From positions 1 through 64,000 of the forward strand of contig JAILDV010000048.1 of the NCBI GenBank assembly GCA_024688885.1: a DNA stretch of 64,000 bases. Reading direction: 5' to 3'. The notes beneath the pieces were generated by a model that had not been told where the DNA came from, did not search any database, and was given only the letters and a program-made list of their open reading frames with translations. This document shows, one piece after another, positions 17,024-26,664 of this stretch. The translations under genes and the position numbers were made by a program. Origin of the DNA: Bacteroidaceae bacterium (GTDB lineage: Bacteria > Bacteroidota > Bacteroidia > Bacteroidales > Bacteroidaceae). The first letter of the stretch is position 1. Each line of letters opens with the position of its first letter.

Positions 17024-20000
17024 ATGAATATGAAAAGACTTTTGATGCTCTTGTTGATGGTGCCTTTTGCCATCCTTTCGATGGTGGCACAGGAGCGTAC
17101 CATCACAGGCACCGTGATGGACGGTGAGTTCAAGGGAGAACCACTTATCGGTGCAAACATCACCGTGGGTGAAGGCACCTCCAAAGGCACTGTGACCGAC
17201 ATGAACGGCCATTTCACCCTCACCGTCCTTGCCTCCATCAAGAAGATAACCGTCAGTTATATGGGTTATGAACCCAAGACCATCGCCTTGAAGCCCAATC
17301 AGGACAAGTATGACGTGACGTTGTATGCTGCCTCCAAGGGTCTCGGCGAGGTCGTTGTCACGGGTTATCAGCAGATTGACCGCCGCAAACTCACCGCCGC
17401 CGTTTCCGAAGTGAAGATTAGCGACGAGACGGTCGGTGCCATCAAGAACATCGACCAGGCACTGGCAGGTCAGGTGGCAGGTCTTTCTTCCGTATCTACC
17501 ACAGGTGCACCGGGTGCACCAGCCAAGATACGCATTCGTGGAACCGCCTCCATCAATGGCGTGCAGGAACCCCTCTGGGTGCTCGACGGCATTCCGATGG
17601 AGGGCAATGAGATTCCTGCCATCGAAAATCTCAATGACATAGACGACATCTATCAGACCAGCATCGCAGGTCTCAATCCGGCTGACATCGACAACATCAC
17701 CGTGCTGAAGGATGCCGCCGCCACTGCCATCTATGGTGCGCGTGCCGCCAACGGTGTCATAGTCATCACCACCAAGAAGGGAAAGATAGGACGACCCGTC
17801 GTGAACTTCTCTGCCAAATTCACCTACAGCCCCCGCACCAGCATCGACCGTCTCCATCTGCTCAATGCCAATGAGAAGGTCGATCTTGAGCTTGGACTTT
17901 TGCACAGCGGTTATAACTACCGTGAACATAAGGGTGAAGTGGCGAACATCCTCGACGAACTGGGCGAGTTCAACACCTACAAGACAGGCGGTTGGGATGC
18001 TCTCTCTGCACAAGCTCAGCAGCGCATCAACCGTCTCCGCACCATCAAAACCGACTGGAACGACATACTCTTCCGCAATGTTTTCAATCAGGAGTACAAC
18101 GCCAGTGTGAGCGGTGGCAGCGACAATGCCCACTACTATGTGTCGGCAGGTTACTACGACGAGCAGGGCAACGTGAAGGGAGTGAAGAACAACCGTTTCA
18201 ACATCACCCTGAAGACCGACTTCCGCCTGAACAAGATGCTGAAGATTGGTGCCAGCCTTTTCGCTAACCAGCGCAAGCAGAACAGTTACATGACCGACAC
18301 GGGCGGCTTCACCAATCCCGTCTATTACTCGCGCATGGCAAATCCTTACTTTGAGCCCTACGACGATGAAGGTCATTACAACTATGATGTAAATGTACAA
18401 GGTCGTGAGAATGAAGCACCTGACTTCAATATATTCGAGGAACGCTATAACACTTCCAAGCAGCGAAAAGACCGTTCCGTCATGGCGATATTTGATGCTG
18501 AACTCAAGTTCAACCAGCACTTGAAACTCACCTCCCAATACGGTCTGCAGCACGACAACTACACGTTGACACGCTATGCAGGCAACGACTCCTATGCCAT
18601 GCGCAAGGCAAAGGCATACGCCACCTACATGATTGACGGTGAGCGCAAGACCATCTTCCCCGAAGGTGGCATGAACAAGAACACCGAAGGGCACACCGAC
18701 CAGTGGACATGGAAGGCGATGCTTGAATGGAACCAGCGCTTTGCCGAGAAACATGATGTGGAACTGATGGGCGGTACAGAGGTGCGCCATGTGGAATCCA
18801 AGTTCCTCACCTCCACGGCTTACGGCTACGATGCCCGCACCCTCACCACGCAGCCCGTCCTCTTCCCCACGGAAAGCATCGGACAGCGTTATCCACTCTA
18901 TGAAGAGGCACATCAGGAGAACGCTTATGTGTCTTGGTTTGCTACTGGTTCCTATACCTACAACCACCGCTACACGCTCGGCAGCTCCGTTCGTTTCGAC
19001 GGCAGTGACGTGTTCGGTGTGGCAAAGAAATACCGTTACCTGCCCCTCTATTCCTTCAGTGGACTCTGGAGAGTAGGGGAGGAGAAGTTCATGGAAAATG
19101 CCAAGTGGCTCGACGAACTCAATCTCCGTGCCTCTTACGGTTTGCAAGGCAACATCGACAAGAACACCTCGCCCTATCTCATCGGCACGTTCAACCGCAC
19201 CACCGTCTTGCCGGGCACCGTTGAGACCGTCATCTCGGCAGAGACAGCGCCTAACCCCAACCTCAAGTGGGAAAAGACCAAGAACGTGAACGTGGGACTG
19301 GACATGGCGTTCCTCCACAATCGCATCCGATTCACCGTCGATTACTACTACCGACGTTCCACCGACCTCATCTCCTCACGGCAGCTGCCTCTTGAGACAG
19401 GCTTTGCCATGACCACTATCAACTGGGCATCGATGGAGAATACAGGTTGGGAATTTGCTCTCAACACGAGCAATATTTCCACCAAAAACTTCACTTGGAC
19501 GACCAGCCTGAACTTGGGTCTTAATAAGAACAAGATTCTCAACGAGACGGTGGCGGAAAACTCCACCTATCCCGGACGTGAAGGTCATCCTGTGGGTGCC
19601 ATCTTCGCTTACAAGACTGCAGGCATCGATGCCGACGGCTACCCGCTCTTCCGTGCCAAGGACGGCACCGTGCAGAGTGCCGAGGAGTTCTTCCAGCTCA
19701 ACCGCTTCGGAGCCTCCACTCTCACCGCCGAACAGCAGCGCGACCTCTACACCTACATCGGCACAGACGAACCGAAGGTCAGCGGCGGCTTCATCAACAA
19801 CTTTGAATATAAAGACTGGCAACTCTCCCTCAACTTCATGTTCAATCTCGGCATGAAGGTGCGCGTGCAGCCCAACTACTCACCCACCTATTATGACCGA
19901 GGGCTCAACACGAATCAGGAGATACTGAGCCGTTTCGGTGGACCGAATGGCAATGACGGGCAGTCTGCGGCTTATCCCGCACTCCTCGCCTCCACGCCCG

Positions 20001-20293
20001 AGCGAGCTTCTGCCTACACCCATTTCTCTGAGTACCAGACTTTCTCCATGCTCGATGTGTGGGTGCGCAACCGCAACTACTGCCGCCTGCAGTCCATCCG
20101 CCTCGGCTACCGCATCCCCAAGAAGGTGCTCCAGCCTGTCGGCATCACCTCTGCCAGCGTCTCCCTCGAAGGGCGCAACCTCATCGTCTGCGGCAGCAGC
20201 TACCGCAACTATCTCGACCCCGAGACGATGGGCAACCCCTACGCACAACCAGTGCCCAAGAGCATCATCTTCGGCGTGAACGTGAACTTCTAA
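17024..20293 (+). CDS. SusC/RagA-family TonB-dependent outer membrane transporter
   Basis: 1089 aa. Signal peptide (MKRLLMLLLMVPFAILSMVAQ; ATG 17024 or the second ATG at 17030), a carboxypeptidase-like regulatory domain (about 25-100, TITGTVMDGEFKGEPLIGAN), then the plug with VVVTGYQ, the family signature PLWVLDGIPMEGN and ITVLKDAAATAIYGARAANG, and a 22-strand barrel ending VNVNF. Imports large ligands with SusD as lid, powered by TonB-ExbBD. The partner SusD lies 52 bases downstream. The neighbouring protease hints at a peptide or protein ligand; no glycoside hydrolase is present, so a glycan substrate is not supported here. Confidence 0.95.
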   Translation: MNMKRLLMLLLMVPFAILSMVAQERTITGTVMDGEFKGEPLIGANITVGEGTSKGTVTDMNGHFTLTVLASIKKITVSYMGYEPKTIALKPNQDKYDVTLYAASKGLGEVVVTGYQQIDRRKLTAAVSEVKISDETVGAIKNIDQALAGQVAGLSSVSTTGAPGAPAKIRIRGTASINGVQEPLWVLDGIPMEGNEIPAIENLNDIDDIYQTSIAGLNPADIDNITVLKDAAATAIYGARAANGVIVITTKKGKIGRPVVNFSAKFTYSPRTSIDRLHLLNANEKVDLELGLLHSGYNYREHKGEVANILDELGEFNTYKTGGWDALSAQAQQRINRLRTIKTDWNDILFRNVFNQEYNASVSGGSDNAHYYVSAGYYDEQGNVKGVKNNRFNITLKTDFRLNKMLKIGASLFANQRKQNSYMTDTGGFTNPVYYSRMANPYFEPYDDEGHYNYDVNVQGRENEAPDFNIFEERYNTSKQRKDRSVMAIFDAELKFNQHLKLTSQYGLQHDNYTLTRYAGNDSYAMRKAKAYATYMIDGERKTIFPEGGMNKNTEGHTDQWTWKAMLEWNQRFAEKHDVELMGGTEVRHVESKFLTSTAYGYDARTLTTQPVLFPTESIGQRYPLYEEAHQENAYVSWFATGSYTYNHRYTLGSSVRFDGSDVFGVAKKYRYLPLYSFSGLWRVGEEKFMENAKWLDELNLRASYGLQGNIDKNTSPYLIGTFNRTTVLPGTVETVISAETAPNPNLKWEKTKNVNVGLDMAFLHNRIRFTVDYYYRRSTDLISSRQLPLETGFAMTTINWASMENTGWEFALNTSNISTKNFTWTTSLNLGLNKNKILNETVAENSTYPGREGHPVGAIFAYKTAGIDADGYPLFRAKDGTVQSAEEFFQLNRFGASTLTAEQQRDLYTYIGTDEPKVSGGFINNFEYKDWQLSLNFMFNLGMKVRVQPNYSPTYYDRGLNTNQEILSRFGGPNGNDGQSAAYPALLASTPERASAYTHFSEYQTFSMLDVWVRNRNYCRLQSIRLGYRIPKKVLQPVGITSASVSLEGRNLIVCGSSYRNYLDPETMGNPYAQPVPKSIIFGVNVNF

Positions 20294-20345
20294 TAACAAC
20301 ATAGAAATTCTAGACAAACCTGGAAAATCCTATAACAACTAAAAG

Positions 20346-21713
20346 ATGAAAAGAAACACCCTCATATTAGCCCTCGTAGCATTGGCAGTTCTCCTTCTGT
20401 CCTCCTGCGACGACTTTCTCGACATCACCCCCACAGGCAAGGTTATAGCCGAGACAGGGGAGGAGTACCGTGCCTTGCTGACCAACGAGTACAAGTATTT
20501 CTCCAAAGACCGCTACTTGACCACCGTGCGCACCGATGAAATGCTGATGGACAAGAAGAAGACCTCCTCCACCGACCTCGATGCCTACCTGGATCTCTGG
20601 AGGTGGAAGGACGAGAACCCTTCGCCCACTACCAGCTACTTCATGTGGCGCAACTACTACCATACCATCTACATCGCCAACTACGTCATCGAGCACCGTG
20701 ACGAAATCACCCACGCCACGCGCGACGAGGTGAACCAGCTCGTGGGCGAAAGCTACATGCTCCGTGCCTACAGTCATTTCCTGCTCGTCAGTCTTTTTGC
20801 CGAGCCTTACACCCACTGTCAGCCAGCCGCCACACGCGGAGTGCCCATGCAGTTGGAGGCTGATGTCAATGCCATACCAGCCAGCAGCAGTGTGGAAACC
20901 GTCTATCAGCAGGTGCTCAGCGATGTTGCCGAGGCAGAGAAACTCCTGACTGTGGAGAAATGGGAAGAAGGCAAGAACTACCGCTTCAACAAGATTTCTG
21001 CACAGGCACTCCGCGCCCGTACTTATTTATATATGGGCGAATGGCAGAAAGCCCTCATGGCTGCCAAGGCGGTCATGGAGGCACACGGCGAGCTGGAGGA
21101 CATGAACACCTCCAAGACACTGCCCAACAGTTACAAGTCTGTGGAGAGCATCGTGGCATTGGAGAAGTTCAGCAGCAACCTCTTCACCGTCATCAACCTG
21201 CCCAACCCCGACTTCATCAACCTCTACCGCACAGGCGACCAGCGCCGCACGAAGTTCTACAAGCGCGTCACCTCCTCCTCCTACGACCTGTCGAAGGGTG
21301 GGGACGACGAGTTCTCTTGTTCCTTCCGCAGTGCTGAAGCTTACCTCACGGCTGCTGAGTGTGCCGCCCGTCTGGGCAACACTGCCGATGCCATCGACTA
21401 CCTCAAGCCGTTGCTGCAGAAGCGTCTTAACGCCGATGCCTTCACCACTGCTTCCGACCTCATGGCAGACATGACGCAGGAGGAACTGACACAGGAAATC
21501 CTCGACGAGCGTGCCCGCGAACTCGCTTTCGAGGGACACCGCTGGTACGACCTTCGCCGCACCACACAACCAGCCCTCACCCGCACCTACGACGACGAGA
21601 CCTTCACCCTCACCCCCGAGAAGTACACCATGCGCTTCCCCACCGAGGCAGTGGAGTCCAACCCCGAAATTGAGAGATGGGAAGAAGGTAGCGCTTCGCT
21701 AAATGATAAATGA
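20346..21713 (+). CDS. SusD/RagB-family surface lipoprotein
   Basis: 455 aa. Lipobox LSSC puts the lipid on Cys21, followed by DDFLDITPTGK, acidic residues typical of the Bacteroidota surface-export signal and the common SusD start. The TPR-like helical body includes RAYSHFLLVSLFAEPY, and the C-terminal RARELAFEGHRWYDLRR is diagnostic. It caps the SusC barrel. The last residues (about GSASLNDK) are encoded by the junction repeat GCGCTTCGCTAAATGATAAA, so the C-terminus appears to have been rewritten by repeat DNA. Confidence 0.93.
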   Translation: MKRNTLILALVALAVLLLSSCDDFLDITPTGKVIAETGEEYRALLTNEYKYFSKDRYLTTVRTDEMLMDKKKTSSTDLDAYLDLWRWKDENPSPTTSYFMWRNYYHTIYIANYVIEHRDEITHATRDEVNQLVGESYMLRAYSHFLLVSLFAEPYTHCQPAATRGVPMQLEADVNAIPASSSVETVYQQVLSDVAEAEKLLTVEKWEEGKNYRFNKISAQALRARTYLYMGEWQKALMAAKAVMEAHGELEDMNTSKTLPNSYKSVESIVALEKFSSNLFTVINLPNPDFINLYRTGDQRRTKFYKRVTSSSYDLSKGGDDEFSCSFRSAEAYLTAAECAARLGNTADAIDYLKPLLQKRLNADAFTTASDLMADMTQEELTQEILDERARELAFEGHRWYDLRRTTQPALTRTYDDETFTLTPEKYTMRFPTEAVESNPEIERWEEGSASLNDK

Positions 21714-21838
21714 CAAATGATAAATGATAAAGAAGGCGCTTCGCTGAAATGAAAGAATGAAGGAATGAAAGAATGAAAAGTTGCTCGCCAATTGCTACAT
21801 TCAATTCCTCATTCCTCATTCCTAATTCCTAATTTAAA
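21690..21838. repeat. Short tandem repeat junction overlapping the susD 3' end
   Basis: AGCGCTTCGCTAAATGATAAA, further AATGATAA units, GGCGCTTCGCTGAAATG, ATGAAAGA/ATGAAGGA units and then ATTCCTCATTCCTAATTCC units. The first copy lies inside the susD reading frame. Confidence 0.65.
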
Positions 21839-21885
21839 AAAGATTATTAGTTAACCATAGTATTCATTATTAAAACAGTTAGTTT

Positions 21886-23847
21886 ATGAAGAAAATTTTA
21901 CTTATGTTGGTGGCATTCGTAGCCACAATGAGTGCATTTGCACAGAACGACAATGATTTAGACATCAAAAAAGGCTGGTCAGCCGCCTTCAAACCAGTTG
22001 CAGAAGCAGACGATTTGAATGGTGTGCATGTCGCACAGGCTGGCGACGGCTCTGTGTATGTGTCCAGCAAACAGAACGTTTCGTTCAATTTCGCTGGTAA
22101 GGCTGTGGCTCAGCCCGAAGTGGCAAAATCCAGTGTCATCGTGAAGTATGACAAGGAGGGTAAGGAGCAGTGGGCTATCACATTTGACGGTGACGCAACT
22201 GTGACTGCCATGACGGCTGATGAAGACGGAACGCTTTATGCAACGGGCATATTCTTCGAAAATGTGAGATATGTCGGCACTGACGATGTGCTCAGCAGCA
22301 TCGAGAGCCCAGACGCAGTTTCCGCTTTCGTTACAAAAGTGAACAAGGATGGTCAGTTTGTATCGATGAAGACGCTCACACCTTCAGGTAATTTGGAAGT
22401 GGTAACGTCTGATTTTCCTTTCTATCTTCCAGATGAGGAACCTATTGATATCAGACCAAACAAGATCCAGATTGATGGAGATAAAGTCTATGTGTCTGCC
22501 ACTTATAAGGGAGATGTAGCTGAACTTGGTTGGAAAGGTGCTTACGTTGTCAACTACGACTTCGGCATGTATATGGACAATAGGAGTGCAGGTGTGTTCT
22601 CTCTTGACAAGAATGATTTCGCAAATGTTGCCAATGTAGCATATGTGCAGTCAACAGGCACTATCTCTGAAACACAAAACTATCCAGAGGCAGTCAACTT
22701 TGTTGCCAACAACGGTACGGTGTATGTAGGCTTCTTCGGCTTTGGTAATCTCACCATTACTTCTGCAGCTGGCAACAAGGACATCGCTTTCGAAAGTGAC
22801 GGTGATGGTAACAATGAGCATGGTTTTGTACTTGCAACAGTAGGAAGCACACTGACAACAAAGGTGTTCAATGCCGCAAAGCATGACAAGGTAGCTAAGC
22901 CATACAATGTGGCAATGCAGATGGCAGGCAATGACATCATCATTGCTGGTACATTCTACGGCGCACTGCCTTTCGACAACAGGTTGTCCACTGGTGACAT
23001 GGCTAATGCAGCATTTGTCACATCTGTCAAGAAAGATGGTACTGTGAACTGGGCAAACATTGTGGAGAAGGAGTCTAAGATGGCATCCATGCTGGCGACA
23101 GGCGAAGAAATTCACGTCAGCACCAATGTGGCAACTTTCATTGTCAAGACATCTACAGGTGCCATCTCTTTGGATGGTGATGCTCCTGCTGAGGGCGACG
23201 AAGTGATTGTTATTGCCGATGCAGCAGGATGGGACAACCAATATGTAGCCTTAGTCGTTGCGGATGAAAACGAAGTGACAGTCATCTCTAAGGACATGAA
23301 CGAGGACGATGAACTTGAAGAAGGCCTCATCGAGATTGCCCAGAGCCAGGGTAAGGAGTACGATGATTTTAAACGTGCTGAATTGGTGGAAGGTGAGAAA
23401 TATAACACCTACACAGTTACCGATGACCTTCAGATTGCCATCAAGATGATGAACGTCGATGTGAAGGATTGCGACTACGTGGTGGTGAAGTTTGCCGAGC
23501 CAGTGGCTGCCGGTTGGAAACTCGCATTCTGGTCTAACCAAGACCTCACCGATATTCCAGAAGGTGCTAAAGAATACAAGTATGTCTTTGCCGATGATCC
23601 TAAGTGCGGTGTTACAGATGGTGTTCTGCCACAAATCTGCATGATGACCTTCTACGGTGGTTACACAGCTCCTCTGGAGGCAAAGGTTGTGGGCATCTAC
23701 AAGCACTCTACAGAAGCAAATGCTGTTGAGGCTATCGAAGCGCCCGCAAAGACCAACGGTCAGCGCTACAACCTCGCTGGTCAGCCTGTTGATGAAAACT
23801 ACAAGGGCTTCGTCATCATCGACGGCAAGACCTACTATGTGAAGTAA
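21886..23847 (+). CDS. Secreted protein with repeat-propeller-like region and Prevotella-type C-terminal tail
   Basis: 653 aa with signal peptide MKKILLMLVAFVATMSAFAQ. The middle holds segments like SVIVKYDKEGKEQWAITFDG and GTLYATGIFFENV, resembling SBBP/beta-propeller repeats, and acidic loops (about 440-500). The last 40 residues (GQRYNLAGQPV, then GFVIIDGKTYYVK) match a C-terminal module common on exported Prevotella proteins, which may be a type IX secretion signal; that role is inferred. It follows SusC-SusD and may bind the same nutrient. A strong terminator follows. Its function is otherwise unknown. Confidence 0.75.
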   Translation: MKKILLMLVAFVATMSAFAQNDNDLDIKKGWSAAFKPVAEADDLNGVHVAQAGDGSVYVSSKQNVSFNFAGKAVAQPEVAKSSVIVKYDKEGKEQWAITFDGDATVTAMTADEDGTLYATGIFFENVRYVGTDDVLSSIESPDAVSAFVTKVNKDGQFVSMKTLTPSGNLEVVTSDFPFYLPDEEPIDIRPNKIQIDGDKVYVSATYKGDVAELGWKGAYVVNYDFGMYMDNRSAGVFSLDKNDFANVANVAYVQSTGTISETQNYPEAVNFVANNGTVYVGFFGFGNLTITSAAGNKDIAFESDGDGNNEHGFVLATVGSTLTTKVFNAAKHDKVAKPYNVAMQMAGNDIIIAGTFYGALPFDNRLSTGDMANAAFVTSVKKDGTVNWANIVEKESKMASMLATGEEIHVSTNVATFIVKTSTGAISLDGDAPAEGDEVIVIADAAGWDNQYVALVVADENEVTVISKDMNEDDELEEGLIEIAQSQGKEYDDFKRAELVEGEKYNTYTVTDDLQIAIKMMNVDVKDCDYVVVKFAEPVAAGWKLAFWSNQDLTDIPEGAKEYKYVFADDPKCGVTDGVLPQICMMTFYGGYTAPLEAKVVGIYKHSTEANAVEAIEAPAKTNGQRYNLAGQPVDENYKGFVIIDGKTYYVK

Positions 23848-23867
23848 TTCAACCCAATCAATGAATC

Positions 23868-23918
23868 GTTGGACAAGACGATTGCCTCTCTCGGGCAGTT
23901 GTCTTGTCCAACTTTTTT
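23868..23918 (+). terminator. Rho-independent terminator
   Basis: 12-bp stem GTTGGACAAGAC (23868-23879) with GTCTTGTCCAAC (23901-23912), an inner GCC/GGC pairing and a six-T tail. It closes the protease-SusCD-secreted protein region. Confidence 0.85.
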
Positions 23919-24453
23919 ATGCCTATGAATGACTTGAATTGTTAAAAATGCTTGTGCATCTGAAAATTCTTTCCAAAAGATTTTGCAGTGTCATCAGAAT
24001 GCCATTACTTTGCAAGTTGGTAACGTCATCTGAAAACAACAAAACCAAAAAACAGAGAAACGTCCCCTCAAGAAGTGCCGACGCTCGACGGCGGTAGAAC
24101 CATCAATTAGACTCATTTTTTATTTATTCATAGACAACCATGTGGCAGTCCATCCTTTGGACTGGCTCACTGCTCCTGCGCGCCTCTCGTCCCCACAGCA
24201 TCCAGCGGTTTACCCTCTGCCTGCTTTCCTCCCTCCATGCCTCGCTCCCTGCGCTCAGCGGTTTCCTGCCTCCTGCTTTCCTCCCTCCATGCCTCGCTCC
24301 CTGCGCTCAGCGGTTTCCTGCCTCCTCCTCTCCTCCCTCCATGCCTCGCTCCCTGCGTCCAGCGGTTTACCCGCTGTCTCCTCTCCTCCCGACCCCGTGT
24401 CACCCCCACTAAAGCACAACAAAATCTCTTAACCACATAAAAACTTTCTACCT
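23919..24453. other. Intergenic region with 52-bp tandem repeats
   Basis: The 535 bases before the AAA gene hold no credible gene. A weak promoter-like TTACTTTG lies near 24005. A C/T-rich tandem repeat fills 24203-24393. Open frames there on both strands are created by the repeat. Confidence 0.6.
24203..24393. repeat. 52-bp tandem repeat, three and a half copies
   Basis: Units start with CAGCGGTTT at 24203, 24256, 24308 and 24360 (periods 53, 52, 52). Each has TCCTCCCTCCATGCCTCGC in the middle, and the last is partial. A related CAGCGGTTCCCCCGCTG occurs within the AAA gene at about 24742. Confidence 0.85.
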
Positions 24454-25707
24454 ATGGGACTTTTAGACATTCTTCACTTGGACACCAAAGAAAAAATGGA
24501 ACTTTTACTCAAAAGGCTCTATGAAAACGAACAGACCCACTTAGCTGTCAACAGCATCCTCCTCGAGATGGAAGAAGAACCCGACCCTTCCGACCTCGAT
24601 GACGACGATGATGACTATTCCGACGAAGACGACCAACCCGATTTCCCCGAAGACGCTTTCCCCGACCTTCTCGACGATCCCAACGACCCCTTATTCTCCC
24701 TCGTCGCTCCCACCTCCCCCTTCTCTTCCTCCCCTGCAAACAGCGGTTCCCCCGCTGCCACCACCCCCACATCCTCCTCTCTTCCTCCCAAACCCACCGT
24801 CACCGACCTCACTGGCGAGAAGCACGAACTCCGCGTCGAAATGCTCCCCCTCCTTCCCAACCCCGAAGCCGAACTGGACAAGCTCCTCGGCTGTGACAAC
24901 ATCCGCCGTCAGATAGAGCACCTCACCGCCCTCACCCGCTACAACGCCCAGATGAAGGATGTGGCACCCGACGTTCCGCCCCATCAGGTGTCCCTCCATG
25001 CCGTCTTTCAGGGAGCACCGGGCACAGGCAAGACCACACTCTGCAAAATCTATGCCTCCATGTTGCACAAGGCAGGTGCACTGAGCCGAGGACACGTGGT
25101 GGTGGCAAACCGTTCCACCTTCATCGGCACCCGTTGGGGCGACGAGGAAGTGACTGTGGCAGAGACCTTGAAGGCAGCGAGGGGTGGGGTGCTGATGATA
25201 GATGAGGCTTATCAGCTGGTGACGAACCACCCCAACGACCCGGGACGCCTCATCTTGCAGCTGATGATGCCGATGCTGGCAGACGAGCAGAACCGTGACA
25301 TCGCTGTCGTGCTCTGTGGCTACAAGGGACTGATGCAGTCGCTGCTCGACCAGAACGAGGGATTGCGTTCCCGTTTCGTCAACGTGTTCGACTTCCCTGA
25401 GTTCAACATCTCACAACTGCTCGAAATCAGTCGCCGCCGCTACCGTCAGTATCAGTACCACTTCACCCGTCAGGCATGGACATGCTACCGCGACATCATC
25501 CGTAAGGGCTATGAACAACGTGACAAGAAGACTTGGGGCAATGCCCGTTTCGTGGCAAACCTGCTCGACGAGGTGTACATCCACCACGCACAGCGCATCA
25601 CAGACAGCCACATCACCGACCGTCGCCAGTTCCTCACCATCACCGCTGCCGACATCCGTCCCATCACCCTGGCGCCCACCACATCGAACCGCCGCATCGG
25701 ATTCTGA
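24454..25707 (+). CDS. AAA+ ATPase, CbbX/SpoVK-like
   Basis: 417 aa. Residues 1-40 form a helix, 41-80 a strongly acidic stretch (Asp runs), and 85-115 a Ser/Thr/Pro linker. The AAA+ module follows: Walker A GAPGTGKTT (187-195), Walker B GVLMIDEAY (245-253), sensor region IAVVLCGYKG and the arginine-finger context GLRSRF. It fits the CbbX/CfxQ group, whose known members remodel Rubisco or serve type VII secretion; neither partner is seen here, so the client protein is unknown. The gene stands alone, with a tandem repeat upstream and the 113-bp dispersed repeat 30 bases downstream. Confidence 0.88.
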   Translation: MGLLDILHLDTKEKMELLLKRLYENEQTHLAVNSILLEMEEEPDPSDLDDDDDDYSDEDDQPDFPEDAFPDLLDDPNDPLFSLVAPTSPFSSSPANSGSPAATTPTSSSLPPKPTVTDLTGEKHELRVEMLPLLPNPEAELDKLLGCDNIRRQIEHLTALTRYNAQMKDVAPDVPPHQVSLHAVFQGAPGTGKTTLCKIYASMLHKAGALSRGHVVVANRSTFIGTRWGDEEVTVAETLKAARGGVLMIDEAYQLVTNHPNDPGRLILQLMMPMLADEQNRDIAVVLCGYKGLMQSLLDQNEGLRSRFVNVFDFPEFNISQLLEISRRRYRQYQYHFTRQAWTCYRDIIRKGYEQRDKKTWGNARFVANLLDEVYIHHAQRITDSHITDRRQFLTITAADIRPITLAPTTSNRRIGF

Positions 25708-25736
25708 TTCATTCATCTCACAGAAACTGTTGTGAG

Positions 25737-25849
25737 CACTAGTGCGCACCGTGCGCGTGTCATTTCACGCACCCAGCGCATAATATTTCGTTCTTCCAGC
25801 GCATGTTATTTCGCGCTGGAAGGCGATAATTGACACTCAACGAGTTAGG
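25737..25849 (+). repeat. 113-bp dispersed repeat, copy A
   Basis: Begins CACTAGTGCGCACC and ends AACGAGTTAGG. It contains two direct 17-bp units (CAGCGCATnnTATTTCG) and a hairpin CCAGCGC-10 nt-GCGCTGG. It starts 30 bases after the AAA gene stop. It is near-identical to copy B (two mismatches seen) and diverged from copy C. Confidence 0.85.
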
Positions 25850-26027
25850 GAAAATGCGGTTCACAAATCATTCTTATGTCTTTTATGATTGCGAAAACAT
25901 CGAAAAACACGAAAAATGCGAAAATGCGCCCCTTCTGGGCAGGGTTGACTCACACAGAACCTTCAGCTCGACGTAGTCAAAAACAGAAATTCACGGAAAT
26001 ATTTTTTTGAACACGGATGCGGATTTC

Positions 26028-26150
26028 ATTCTTTCATTTCCTCATTTTTTCATTTAGCGCAGTGCCTTCATTCTTTCATTTTTTCATTCTTTCATTTTTA
26101 AAACACACCCCTTCAGGATGATTAAGCAGATTCAGCGGATTATCACATCT
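26028..26150. repeat. Junction heptamers plus fragment of the CCGCTCAAT family
   Basis: TTCATTCTTTCATTTCCTC-type units, AGCGCAGTGCC, more CATTCTTT units, then CCCCTTCAGGATGATTAAGC and AGATTCAGCGGATT. Two repeat families abut here. Confidence 0.55.
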
Positions 26151-26294
26151 TTTTTGTCTGTGCTGATAAACGATTTCTCTACTCACGAACATATTAAAGT
26201 CAAACTTGAACGTATGAATGTCTTATCTTTGATAATCAAATACATATATTTATCATAAATTTTGCTTTTTCAATGCATATTTTTCTTGATTTCC

Positions 26295-26326
26295 TTTGGT
26301 GCTTACAGAAAAAAGTGCTACCTTTG
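26295..26326 (+). promoter_or_regulatory. Promoter for the DUF4248 gene
   Basis: TTTG at 26295-26298 and TACCTTTG at 26319-26326 are 20 bases apart. The leader to the ATG at 26434 is about 100 nt. Confidence 0.65.
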
Positions 26327-26433
26327 TATCGTAATACTAAAAACACTCAACTATCAACTCACACCCGCAGGGTTCTCCCCATTACGGTGAAGATGTCCGT
26401 AGGACAGAGAGAGTCTTTAATTATTAAATACAA

Positions 26434-26664
26434 ATGGACAGATATGAATATGACATGGACATTGTATCCATGACCAAACGCGAACTGGCAATGATGTATG
26501 CACCCGACCTCACACCCCATGCTGCTGTGAACCGTCTGATGCATTGGATTAACTACCACCCGACACTGACACAGGAGCTGCTCGCAACAGGTTACCGCAA
26601 AACAGCAAGGGTGCTCACCGCCAAGCAGGTTCACTTGATTGTTGAACGACTGGGCGAACCCTAA
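26434..26664 (+). CDS. DUF4248 domain protein
   Basis: 76 aa, full length for the family. Diagnostic blocks are KRELAMMYAPD, AVNRLMHWI, and TGYRKTARVLTAKQVHLIVERLGEP. The helical pattern resembles a small DNA-binding or adaptor protein. In other Bacteroidota it is usually followed by HU-like, smalltalk and amidase genes; here those relatives lie 18-20 kb away (44.6-46.4 kb). The exact molecular role is unknown. Confidence 0.88.
   Translation: MDRYEYDMDIVSMTKRELAMMYAPDLTPHAAVNRLMHWINYHPTLTQELLATGYRKTARVLTAKQVHLIVERLGEP

Larger units (their letters stand above)
25708..26433. other. Repeat-rich intergenic region
   Basis: Contains 113-bp repeat copy A (25737-25849), a run of GCGAAAA/CGAAAAA units near 25885-25935, junction heptamers (26028-26100), a fragment of the GATTAAGCAGATTCAGCGGATT family (26117-26150) and the promoter of the DUF4248 gene. 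No gene is seen. Confidence 0.65.

Noticed and set aside
16877-19318. 813-aa open frame opposite SusC and the metalloprotease end
   Set aside because: Antisense shadow crossing two real genes; composition is Val/Gly/His-rich with no domain.
17024-23847. Classical polysaccharide utilisation locus
   Set aside because: SusC and SusD are present, but no glycoside hydrolase, lyase, or hybrid regulator; the neighbour is a protease, so a glycan substrate is not supported.
24140-24440. Three small open frames over the 52-bp repeats
   Set aside because: They exist only because the repeat lacks stops; Pro/Leu/Ser composition with no start signal.
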